A stretch of DNA of 64,000 nucleotides, from contig JBJHCV010000005.1 of assembly GCA_050486225.1 (NCBI GenBank), positions 120,150 through 184,149 on the forward strand. The letters are read 5' to 3'. This stretch comes from JBBDIX01 sp050486225. GTDB taxonomy: Bacteria; Actinomycetota; Nitriliruptoria; Nitriliruptorales; Nitriliruptoraceae. Made by a program: the position numbers and the translations under genes. The notes beneath the pieces were generated by a model. It worked only from the letters and a program-made list of their open reading frames with translations, was not told the DNA's origin and ran no database searches. The stretch's first letter is position 1. Each line of letters starts with the position of its first letter. This document shows, piece after piece, positions 52,016-59,617 of the stretch.

Positions 52016-53394
52016 ACACGGCGCCGGCGTTCGAGGGGCTCGTCGGAAGGGTCCTCGACCTCCACGGCGCGCTGCGCAGCGCCGGGGTCGACGTCGCGCC
52101 CACCGCCTCGATCGACGCCGCCCGTTGCCTGACCCACGTGGACCTCGCGCGGCGCGAACAGGTCCGGGCCGCGCTGGCGGCCGCGACGCTCACGACCGCG
52201 GCCCACCGCAGGCTGTTCGACGAGTTCTTCGACCTGTACCTGCCCGCGCGGGCGCGCACCGGCACGCCGGACGACGCATCCGACGAGTGCGAGTCGACGG
52301 TCTCCCGCGACGACCTCCTCGACGAGGCCGCGGAGGCGCTCGACGGGTCCGACGACGATCGCCTGCGTGACCTGGCTCGAAGGCTGGTCACCGAACTGGG
52401 TGCCGTCGCCGGACGTGACGGCACGGTCGCCCACTATGCCTACCGGGTGCAACGTGCGCTGGCGGCCGACGACCTGCTCCGCCGACTCGAACTGCGTGTC
52501 GACGACGTCGAGGACGAGCAGGATCCGCTCGACGCCCGGTTGCGTCGAGACCGGTTCGAGGCGCGCCTCGACGCCCTGCGCGACGAGGTGGACGCAGAGG
52601 TTCGCCATCGCACGGCGCAGCGACGTGGCGTCGACGAGGTCGCGTCACGGATCCAGCGGGCGCCGCTGGTCGATCGTGACCTGCTCCGCATGTCGCCGGC
52701 GGACCAGCGTGAACTGCAGGCCACGTTGCGTCCCCTCGCGCGACGCCTCGCCGTGCGGATGTCGGCGCGACGCCGACACGCCCGGACCGGGAGGGTCGAC
52801 CTGCGCCGTACCGTGCACCGCGCGATGTCGACGGGCGGGGTCCCGTTCGAGCCCCGCCACGTCGCGCGGCGTGTGCAGCGGCCGGAACTGTTCGTGCTGT
52901 GTGACGTGTCGGGGTCCGTTGCGTCGTTCTCCCGGTTCACGCTGATGCTGGTGCACGCCCTGCAGGGCCAGTTCAGCCGGGTGCGATCGTTCGCGTTCAT
53001 CGACACGATGGACGAGGTGACCCGGTGGATGGACACCGACGACCTGCCGGGGGCCGTGGCGTCGCTCACGGCCGGGGCGGACCTGGTGCGTCGCGACGGC
53101 CACACGGATCACGGGCACGCGCTGCAGGTCTTCGCGCAGCAGTGGGGGCGCGACGTGGGTCCGCGCACGACCGTGCTCGTGCTCGGAGATGCGCGCAACA
53201 ACCACCGCCAGGCGGCGACCTGGGTGCTGCGTGACGTGCACGAGCGGGCACGGCACGTCTACTGGCTCAATCCGGAGCCCCGTGAACACTGGGACACCGG
53301 CGACTCCATCGCGTCGGCGTTCGCCCGTCACGTCGACGAGATGGTCGAGGTCCGCAACGTCCGGCAGCTGGCCGCGTTCGTCGAACGCATGTGA
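52012..53394 (+). CDS. CoxE-like VWA-domain protein
   Basis: 460 aa. Helical N-terminal part with many Arg and Asp, then a VWA domain. The metal-ion-dependent adhesion site is complete: D-V-S-G-S in FVLCDVSGSVASFSRF, the Thr in GHTDHGHAL and the Asp in VLVLGDARNNHR. TGGVPFEPRHVARRVQRPELFVL is typical of the CoxE family (landmark P-LFVLCDVSGS). Acts with the MoxR ATPase. ATG start overlapping the propeller gene (ATGA). In the CO dehydrogenase context these proteins help build the Mo-Cu site, but no cox structural genes are here. Confidence 0.9.
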   Translation: MNTAPAFEGLVGRVLDLHGALRSAGVDVAPTASIDAARCLTHVDLARREQVRAALAAATLTTAAHRRLFDEFFDLYLPARARTGTPDDASDECESTVSRDDLLDEAAEALDGSDDDRLRDLARRLVTELGAVAGRDGTVAHYAYRVQRALAADDLLRRLELRVDDVEDEQDPLDARLRRDRFEARLDALRDEVDAEVRHRTAQRRGVDEVASRIQRAPLVDRDLLRMSPADQRELQATLRPLARRLAVRMSARRRHARTGRVDLRRTVHRAMSTGGVPFEPRHVARRVQRPELFVLCDVSGSVASFSRFTLMLVHALQGQFSRVRSFAFIDTMDEVTRWMDTDDLPGAVASLTAGADLVRRDGHTDHGHALQVFAQQWGRDVGPRTTVLVLGDARNNHRQAATWVLRDVHERARHVYWLNPEPREHWDTGDSIASAFARHVDEMVEVRNVRQLAAFVERM

Positions 53395-53407
53395 CACCTG
53401 ACGCCGG

Positions 53408-54697
53408 TCAGTCGGCGCGTTCTGCCTCGGTGGGGGACTCGGTCGCGGGTCCGGTGCCCGACGTGCGTTCGTCGAGTCGCCGTTCGCGGTGCACGAGGCG
53501 CGCGCCGACGACCAGCACGACGATGATCACCGCGAGTGCGGCCTCCACGGACACCAGGTCGGCGAGCGTCCCCGACATCGCTGCGGAGAGCGGCCGGGAC
53601 CCGAGGAACGCGATGCCCCACAGGGCCATGACCCGTCCCCGCAGTTCGTCCGGGACACGCTGCTGCATCAGCGTGGTGAGCGACGTCAGCGCGTAGGCCA
53701 TGCCGAGCCCGCCGATCAGCATCGCGACCACGGCGAGCTGCGGCTGGGCCAGGGCCGGCAGTGCGCTGATCCCGAACAGCAGGAACCCGATGGCCATGCC
53801 GACCAGTCCGACGACCCCGAGTCGATGCAGGCCCAGCCTCACCTGCATGCGACGCAGGGTCACGAACCCGATCGCCGACCCGATGCCGAACGCGGAGGCG
53901 AGCACACCGACGTACGAGGAGTCGCGCCCCAGCTGTTCGGCGACGGCTGGGCTGAGCGTCACGACGGGATCGGTACCGATCCCGGTCACAAGGATGCCGA
54001 GCAGCAGCACCATCATCGGGGCGTCGGACCGGGCATGACGCCACCCCGCGAGCATGCTGCGGTCCGCGGAGCGCCGGCGGGACACCTCGCGGATGCGGAT
54101 CACGGCCAGGATCACGGCGTAGACGAGGTTCGCGCCCGCCGCGACGAGGAACGTCGCCGTCGCGCCCGCAGTGGCGAGCAGCAGCGCCCCGAGTGCAGGT
54201 CCGCCCGCGCGCGCGACCGTCATGGGCAACGAGTTCATCGCGATCGCCGTCGGCAGCTCCTCCGGTTCGACGAGTGCGGGCAGCAGCGCATGCATGGCCG
54301 GCAGCCCGATCGCGAACCCGATGCCGACCACCAGCCCGGCCAGGATCGTCACGTAGGCGTCGAGGGTGGTGGACAGTCCGATCGTCATGGACCAGATCGC
54401 GAGCCCCCCCGAACCGACGAAGCCGACGATCCGTCCGGCGACGAGCTGCCGTCGGCGATCCCCGCGATCGGCCAACCCTCCGGTGTAGGGAGCGAGCACG
54501 ATCTGGGGGAGGAACTGGGCCACGCTGACGGCGCCGACGAGCATCGTCGAGCGCGTCAGTTCCCACACGATGATCGCGGCGGCGATGTTGTGGATCCACA
54601 CGCCCATGGTGGAGAACAGCTTGCCCCCGAAGAACGGCCCGAACGTCGGGTCGGTGAGCAGGCGCAGCTGACTGCGCCCTGCGGCGTGGGTGGACAC
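53408..54697 (-). CDS. MFS transporter (MFS_3 / enterobactin-exporter-like)
   Basis: 429 aa with about twelve membrane helices. Landmarks: GGLADRGDRRRQLVAGR in the loop 2-3 region, the classic MFS signature, and RVPDELRGRVMALWGIAFLG in the second half. Probably a proton-driven efflux pump; substrate unknown. A Glu/Thr/Arg-rich C-terminal tail is cytoplasmic. GTG at 54697 with GAGG upstream. Convergent with the VWA gene (12-bp gap) and divergent from nadD. Confidence 0.85.
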   Translation of the reverse strand: MSTHAAGRSQLRLLTDPTFGPFFGGKLFSTMGVWIHNIAAAIIVWELTRSTMLVGAVSVAQFLPQIVLAPYTGGLADRGDRRRQLVAGRIVGFVGSGGLAIWSMTIGLSTTLDAYVTILAGLVVGIGFAIGLPAMHALLPALVEPEELPTAIAMNSLPMTVARAGGPALGALLLATAGATATFLVAAGANLVYAVILAVIRIREVSRRRSADRSMLAGWRHARSDAPMMVLLLGILVTGIGTDPVVTLSPAVAEQLGRDSSYVGVLASAFGIGSAIGFVTLRRMQVRLGLHRLGVVGLVGMAIGFLLFGISALPALAQPQLAVVAMLIGGLGMAYALTSLTTLMQQRVPDELRGRVMALWGIAFLGSRPLSAAMSGTLADLVSVEAALAVIIVVLVVGARLVHRERRLDERTSGTGPATESPTEAERAD

Positions 54698-54797
54698 CGG
54701 TCGACCTCGATGGCTGCGGAGGGGTGGTGCAGGCGAATCCGGGCCAGAGGCTACTTGGCCGGGTCGGACCGCAGGAATCGCCTGCGGAGGGGGAGAC

Positions 54798-54830
54798 CAC
54801 ACGTGTGTGGGGGTCGACTCCCGTTAGCCT
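54798..54830 (+). promoter_or_regulatory. nadD -10 box (leaderless) with upstream CACACGTGTG palindrome
   Basis: TAGCCT at 54825-54830 is eight bases before the nadD ATG, so the transcript is probably leaderless. CACACGTGTG at 54798-54807 falls at the -35 position and repeats the palindrome found next to tetR at 2146-2155. Confidence 0.4.
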
Positions 54831-54838
54831 GCGTGGCG

Positions 54839-55414
54839 ATGAAACGTCGTGTGGGACTGCTGGGAGGGACGTTCGACCCTCCGCACCTCGGGCACCTGGT
54901 GGTGGCCGAGTGTGCCCGCGTCGAACTCGAACTGGACGAGGTCCGACTGGTCGTCGCGGGCGATCCGTGGATGAAGCAGCCCGCGGCGACCGCGACCGAC
55001 CGTGCCGACCTCGTCGAACGCGCCGTGGAGGACTCGGACGGGCTGGTCGTCGAACTCGCCGAGGTCCGCCGTGCCGGACCCACGCGGACCATCGACACGG
55101 TCGAGGAGCTGTCGCGGCAGGAGCCCGACGTCTCCTGGACCCTGCTCATCGGTGCCGACCTCGTCGGCCAGCTCGACCAGTGGCACCGCCACGACGACCT
55201 GCGGGCCGCCGTCGATCTCGTGGTGGTGTCCCGGCCGAACTCGCCGGCGACCCCGGACGTGGGACTGCGACACCTGGCGACCCCTCTGATCGGGATCTCC
55301 TCGTCGGACGTGCGCGAGCGCTACCGGACCCGACGCGCGACCCGTCACCTGGTGCCGTTGCCGGTCGACCGTCGGATCCGGGAACGTGGGCTGTACGGCA
55401 CCCGCGATGGCTGA
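54839..55414 (+). CDS. nadD: Nicotinate-nucleotide adenylyltransferase
   Basis: 191 aa. Makes deamido-NAD in NAD synthesis. The nucleotidyl-transferase signature GGTFDPPHLGHL starts at residue 9, with WMKQPAATATDRADLV, the ATP-binding IGADLVGQLDQWHR and the ISSSDVRERYR motif (ISS-x-x-R). ATG at 54839. The next gene overlaps its stop. The nadD-x-rsfS order is common in actinobacteria. Confidence 0.95.
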   Translation: MKRRVGLLGGTFDPPHLGHLVVAECARVELELDEVRLVVAGDPWMKQPAATATDRADLVERAVEDSDGLVVELAEVRRAGPTRTIDTVEELSRQEPDVSWTLLIGADLVGQLDQWHRHDDLRAAVDLVVVSRPNSPATPDVGLRHLATPLIGISSSDVRERYRTRRATRHLVPLPVDRRIRERGLYGTRDG

Positions 55415-55904
55415 TCCTCGACGGCCGCGCGTGGATCTGATCGAGTCCCACCACCGAACCGAGCGGGCACGCCACCGCCGTCGACGTGAGCTCGCCCGGC
55501 GTCTCGCCGTCGCCGCGGCGGGAGCAGACCCTTCGCCGCACACGCGGGCCGCGGCAGACCCCGCCGACGCCGTTCCTGCACCGCCGACCACACCGACGGC
55601 CCCCTCGGGTCGTGGACTGGTCTTCGACGAGCCAGAGCCTCCGGTCCGGCGCCGGCGTCGGGCGCGCCGGGGTGACCCGGCGATCGTGCGGGTCAACCGC
55701 CACCGCGCCGTGCACCTGCGGCCCACCTGGCGTCGGATGGTCGCGGTGCTGCTGCTCGTGGTCGTCGCCCTGCTTCTGGTCATCGGGGTGGTCGCGTGGT
55801 ACGTGGCGCCCGATCCCGCGGACACCGTCCGCGAGGTGCTGGGGCAGTGGTCCGACTCCCTGCGCGACTGGGTCCTCGGACTGCTCGCGACCCGGGAGGC
55901 GTGA
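55407..55904 (+). CDS. Single-pass membrane protein between nadD and rsfS
   Basis: 165 aa, unrecognised. A cytoplasmic part of about 110 residues is rich in Arg, Ala and Pro (RARHRRRRELARRLAVAAAG, VRRRRRARRGD). One membrane helix follows (about 113-135, VAVLLLVVVALLLVIGVVAW), then a short outer tail of 30 residues. In many actinobacteria a LytR-type membrane protein occupies this place, but no LytR domain is present here. Start ATG overlapping the end of nadD. Confidence 0.65.
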   Translation: MADPRRPRVDLIESHHRTERARHRRRRELARRLAVAAAGADPSPHTRAAADPADAVPAPPTTPTAPSGRGLVFDEPEPPVRRRRRARRGDPAIVRVNRHRAVHLRPTWRRMVAVLLLVVVALLLVIGVVAWYVAPDPADTVREVLGQWSDSLRDWVLGLLATREA

Positions 55905-55964
55905 GGCCGTCGACCGCGGCCGTGCGTGACTGTGGTTCCCTGTGCCCCGACCGACGAGGTGACC

Positions 55965-56351
55965 GTGCCAGCAACCGAAGAAGCCGTCCAGCTCGCCGTG
56001 GCCGCAGCCGCCGCGGCCGACGACGTCAAGGCCGCAGACCTCACGATCCTCGAGGTCGCCGACATCCTGGCCCTCGTGGACGTCTTCCTGCTCGCGTCGG
56101 CGAGTTCCGACCGGCAGCTCGGCGCCGTCGTGGAACGCATCGAGGAACGGCTCCGTGACAAGGATCGGCGCCCGCTGCGGCGCGAGGGCGACCCCGCGTC
56201 GGGTTGGGTGCTCCTCGACTACGGCGACCTCGTGTGTCACGTGTTCTCGAACGAACAGCGTGGCGTGTTCTCCCTCGAACGCCTGTGGGCGGACGTCCCC
56301 CGTCGTGACGTGCACACCGGTGAACGACTCTCGACCCCTGCAGGCTCGTGA
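55965..56351 (+). CDS. rsfS: Ribosomal silencing factor RsfS
   Basis: 128 aa. Binds L14 and blocks subunit joining in starvation. Family landmarks: AADLTILEVADILALVDVFLLASASSDRQ (landmark DVFLLASASSDRQ), GWVLLDYGDLVCHVFSNEQRGVFSLERLW (LDYGDLVCHVF). GTG at 55965 with GAGG upstream. The stop overlaps the phosphatase gene (GTGA). Confidence 0.95.
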   Translation: MPATEEAVQLAVAAAAAADDVKAADLTILEVADILALVDVFLLASASSDRQLGAVVERIEERLRDKDRRPLRREGDPASGWVLLDYGDLVCHVFSNEQRGVFSLERLWADVPRRDVHTGERLSTPAGS

Positions 56352-56965
56352 AGCGCATCGTGCTGGTCCGCCACGGCGAGTCCGCGTGGAACGCCGAAGG
56401 TCGGGTGCAGGGCCAGTCCGGAACCGGGCTGTCCGACCGTGGGCACCGGCAGGCCCGCGTCACGGCTGAGGAGATCGCCCGCCGGCACCCCGACGCCGAC
56501 CTGTGGGTGTCCGACCTCCAACGGGCCGTGGAGACGGTCGAACCGGTGGAGCAGGCGCTCGGTCGCCGTGCCACCGTCGACCAACGCCTGCGTGAACGCA
56601 GCTTCGGGACCTGGGAGGGCGAACTGCGCGACGACGTGATCGCCCGAGACGAGGACCGCTGGCAGCGGTGGATGTCGGGAGACGACGTCATCGCGGAGGT
56701 CGGGGGCGAGACGGCCCGACAGCTCGCGGATCGGGCCCAGGACGTCGTGCAGCACATCCTCACGTCGACGGCGGACGAGCGAACCGCGGTCGTGGTCACC
56801 CACGGTGGGTTGATCTGGCACGGCGTGCACCGGCTCGTGGGGCTTCCGGACCGGAGCCTCGGAGGGGTGCACAACACGTCGATCACGGTCCTGCTCGACC
56901 TCGACGACGCCCGGATGCGCCTGGCGGCCTGGAACTCGACGGGCCACCTCCCCCCGGACGCGTGA
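56348..56965 (+). CDS. Histidine phosphatase / phosphoglycerate mutase family protein
   Basis: 205 aa. The phospho-histidine motif LVRHGESAWNAEGRVQG is at residues 4-20 and the second catalytic His in VVTHGGLIWHGVH. LRERSFGTWEGEL matches the general phosphatase branch (CobC/GpmB-like) rather than true glycolytic mutase. Coupled to rsfS by GTGA, a common pairing in actinobacteria. Substrate not predictable. Confidence 0.9.
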   Translation: MKRIVLVRHGESAWNAEGRVQGQSGTGLSDRGHRQARVTAEEIARRHPDADLWVSDLQRAVETVEPVEQALGRRATVDQRLRERSFGTWEGELRDDVIARDEDRWQRWMSGDDVIAEVGGETARQLADRAQDVVQHILTSTADERTAVVVTHGGLIWHGVHRLVGLPDRSLGGVHNTSITVLLDLDDARMRLAAWNSTGHLPPDA

Positions 56966-57003
56966 CCGTCGCCGACCGGTCCACAGCGGGCGCACCGTCA
57001 CCC

Positions 57004-57032
57004 TGTACAGCACCGGGATCGACACCTAGGGT
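57004..57032 (+). promoter_or_regulatory. Promoter of the third NMT1-like lipoprotein gene
   Basis: TGTACA (57004-57009), 17-bp spacer, TAGGGT (57027-57032), followed by a ~55-base leader ending in GGGAGAGGGAGA. The -10 and purine-rich ribosome site resemble those of the SBP genes at 3113 and 10085. Confidence 0.5.
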
Positions 57033-57094
57033 CGACCGCGTCCGCTCCGCACCGGCGTTCGTCGGCGCGGACGACCAGGGAGAGGGAGATCACG

Positions 57095-58213
57095 ATGACC
57101 ATCCATCGACAGCGCGCAGGAGGCGCCGGAGCATCCCGCAGATGGGTTGCACTGGCACTCGGATTGCTGCTCGTGCTCGCGGCCTGCGGGTCCGACGACA
57201 CCCCGGCACCACCGGATCCGGCCAGCCCTGCCGATCCGGCAGACGCCGGAGACGGCGGTGAGCAGGCGGCCCCGGCACCCAGCGGAGATCAGCGCATCAT
57301 CCTGGGCCACCCGGGACACCTGCGCCCCATCTGGGCGTCGCTCGTGTACTACGTCGCGGAGGAGTTCGGATTCTGGGAGAAGTACGGAGCCACGGTGATC
57401 ATCCGCCCGCTGCGTTCGGGCGGTGACGTGACCCAGGCCACCCACACCGGCGAGATCGACGGGGGACTCACGGCGGCGACGGCGGCGATCGGCGCGATGG
57501 CCCGTGACGCCAACGTGCGGGCGGTGATGGGGATGGACCAGGTCGACTGGATCCTCGTGACCGCGGATCCCGAGGTGCAGGAACCCGCTGACCTCGTCGG
57601 GAAGCAGTCCGGAGCGATGGCGCCGGGTGACAGCCGCTACCTGATCCTCGAACAGCTCCTCGCGGAGTACGGGGTGTCGATCAGTGACGTGGACACGATC
57701 GACCTGACGGGCGACCACACCGGTCCGCTCATCGCGGGCGTCGTGGACACACACATCATCCACATCGACGAGCTCGCGGAACTGCGGCACCTGTCGGACC
57801 GGGAGTGGCGTGTCCTCGCCGTGCAGCACGAGGTGATGGACGTCCACTACTCACCGTGGGTCGCCAACGCCCAGTCGCTCGAGGCCAGGCCGGACGCGTG
57901 GGTCGCCACGCTCGCCGGACTCATCGATGCGATCCGGTTCATGCACGACCCGGCCAACCACGACGAGATCGTGGACTTCCTGCTCGCCATCGTGGAACAG
58001 ACGGACCGTGACCTGGTGATGGGTGTCTACCAGGAGTACATCGAGTTCAACTGGTGGCAGCTCGACGAGCCGGGCATCGACCGCGCGATCGTGGAGGCAA
58101 CGATCCAGACCCAGTTCGACAACGGAGCCATCGAGCAGGTCTTCGACTACGACGACTTCTACACCACGGAGTACTACGACCGTGCGATGGAACTCGTCGA
58201 GTCGATGGGCTGA
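57095..58213 (+). CDS. NMT1/SsuA-like substrate-binding lipoprotein (third copy, divergent)
   Basis: 372 aa. Lipobox LAAC with Cys31, an Asp/Pro/Ala linker to about 65, then the binding fold. The fold shows LVYYVAEEFGFWEKYGATV, PLRSGGDVTQATHTGEIDGGLTAATAAIGA (landmarks GEIDGGLT) and EVQEPADLVGKQSGAMAPGDS, the motif set of nitrate/sulfonate/thiamine-precursor binding proteins. It is only distantly like the paralogues at 3113 and 8943. Stand-alone gene with its own promoter and a strong terminator; again no permease or ATPase nearby. Ligand unknown. Confidence 0.82.
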   Translation: MTIHRQRAGGAGASRRWVALALGLLLVLAACGSDDTPAPPDPASPADPADAGDGGEQAAPAPSGDQRIILGHPGHLRPIWASLVYYVAEEFGFWEKYGATVIIRPLRSGGDVTQATHTGEIDGGLTAATAAIGAMARDANVRAVMGMDQVDWILVTADPEVQEPADLVGKQSGAMAPGDSRYLILEQLLAEYGVSISDVDTIDLTGDHTGPLIAGVVDTHIIHIDELAELRHLSDREWRVLAVQHEVMDVHYSPWVANAQSLEARPDAWVATLAGLIDAIRFMHDPANHDEIVDFLLAIVEQTDRDLVMGVYQEYIEFNWWQLDEPGIDRAIVEATIQTQFDNGAIEQVFDYDDFYTTEYYDRAMELVESMG

Positions 58214-58253
58214 CCCGAGGATCCTCGTGACGCCCACGCGGATGGCGTCGTAC

Positions 58254-58290
58254 CCGGTGAGGGCGGGCCCGCCCGGTCCGCCCTCACCGG
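58254..58290. terminator. Strong hairpin between convergent genes
   Basis: A 13-bp perfect stem, CCGGTGAGGGCGG (58254-58266) with its complement at 58278-58290, and an 11-base loop. It lies between the third NMT1-like gene and the LLM gene and can serve both strands. Confidence 0.8.
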
Positions 58291-58324
58291 TTGGCAGGTC
58301 GCTCGACGGTTGTCGTCCGGGCGG

Positions 58325-59347
58325 TCAGCGCCAGCCGAGCCCCGGGGCGACGTGCGTGACGATGTCCTCGAGCAGGTGGGCGTTGTAGTCCACGCCGAGC
58401 TGGTTGGGGACGGTGAGCAGCAGCGTGTCCGCGGCCTGGATCGCCTCGTCGTGTCGCAGCTGTTCGACGAGGACGTCGGGTTCCGCCGCGTACGACCGCC
58501 CGAAGACGGCACGCGTGGTCGAGTCGATCATCCCGATCTGGTCGCTGGAGCGACGCTCACCCCCGAAGTAGGCGCGGTCGAGGTCGGTGGTCAGGGCGAA
58601 GATGCTGCGACTGACCGACACCCGCGGTTCGTGGGCGTGGCCGGCCCCGGCCCACGCGGCACGGAACACCTCGATCTGCCGACGCTGCTGCACGTGGAGC
58701 GGCTCTCCGGACTCGTCGAACTTGAGGGTGGAGCTCTGCAGGTGCATGCCGAGTCGCGCCGCCCATGCCGCCGTCGCATCCGAGCCCGAACCCCACCAGA
58801 TGCGATTGCGCAGGCCCTCGGACTGGGGCTCGATGCGCATCAGCGGGGGAGCGCCGGCGGGGGCACGCTGAGGATTCGGCGGGGCGAGGCCTCGTCCCTC
58901 GAGGACCTCGAGCATGACCGACGTGCGGGTGCGGGCCAGGTCCTCGTCGGTCTCGCCCTCGGCGGGCTCGTACCCGAAGTACCGCCACCCGTCGATGACC
59001 TGCTCGGGTGAGCCACGGCTGATGCCCAGTTGCAGACGCCCACCCGCGATGAGGTCGGTCGCACCGGCGGTCTCGGCGAAGTACATCGGGTTCTCGTAGC
59101 GCATGTCGATCACGCCGGTCCCGATCTCGATGCGGGACGTCCGTGCGCCGATCGCGGCCAGCAGCGGGAACGGTGACGCGAGCTGCTCGGCGTAGTGGTG
59201 GACCCGGAACCAGGCGCCGTCGATCCCGATCTCCTCGGCGGCGACGGCGAGTTCGATCGACTGCAGGTGCGCGTCGGACGCCGAACGGACCTGCGACCCC
59301 GGGTGGTCGCTCCAGTGCCCGAAGGAGAGGAAGCCGAGACTCTTCAT
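58325..59347 (-). CDS. LLM-class (luciferase-like) flavin oxidoreductase
   Basis: 340 aa, TIM-barrel flavin (FMN or F420) monooxygenase or dehydrogenase. Landmarks: SIELAVAAEEIGIDGAWFRVHHYAEQ (landmark EEIG-DGAWFRVHH), ARTSRIEIGTGVIDMRYENP, LIAGGRLQLGISRGSPEQV, and WWGSGSDATAAWAARLGMH. ATG at 59347 lies only 18 bases after the 3' end of tRNA-Ala, with no Shine-Dalgarno sequence between, so it may be translated from the tRNA read-through transcript. Substrate unknown. Confidence 0.88.
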   Translation of the reverse strand: MKSLGFLSFGHWSDHPGSQVRSASDAHLQSIELAVAAEEIGIDGAWFRVHHYAEQLASPFPLLAAIGARTSRIEIGTGVIDMRYENPMYFAETAGATDLIAGGRLQLGISRGSPEQVIDGWRYFGYEPAEGETDEDLARTRTSVMLEVLEGRGLAPPNPQRAPAGAPPLMRIEPQSEGLRNRIWWGSGSDATAAWAARLGMHLQSSTLKFDESGEPLHVQQRRQIEVFRAAWAGAGHAHEPRVSVSRSIFALTTDLDRAYFGGERRSSDQIGMIDSTTRAVFGRSYAAEPDVLVEQLRHDEAIQAADTLLLTVPNQLGVDYNAHLLEDIVTHVAPGLGWR

Positions 59348-59365
59348 CGTGGTGAACTCATCAGG

Positions 59366-59439
59366 TGGACCGGATGGGATTTGAACCCACGACCCCCTCC
59401 ATGCCATGGAGGTGCGCTGCCAGACTGCGCTACCGGCCC
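59366..59439 (-). tRNA. tRNA-Ala (anticodon GGC)
   Basis: Minus strand: acceptor GGGCCGG/CCGGTCC (one G-U pair), D-arm GCGC/GCGC, anticodon stem CCTCC/GGAGG around ATGGCAT (anticodon GGC), T-loop GGTTCAAATCC, discriminator A at 59366. The next bases are CCT, so CCA is not encoded. Confidence 0.95.
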
Positions 59440-59530
59440 GTGAACGGACGTGATCACGAGGTGATCGGCCGCGGAGCGTACACGGGCGGCTACCGACCGG
59501 CGAACCTGCAGGGCGCCCTGCTTGCACGGC

Positions 59531-59536
59531 TACGCT
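59531..59536 (+). promoter_or_regulatory. -10 box of leuS
   Basis: TACGCT in the 178-bp gap between tRNA-Ala and leuS, about 80 bases before the start codon. No clear -35 box. Confidence 0.4.
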
Positions 59537-59617
59537 CCCGCAGGTCCCGCCGCCGTCGACCGGACCCGACCGCCGTCGACGTGTTCGCGAAGCTCCCGCG
59601 CACCGAGGATGTCCCCC

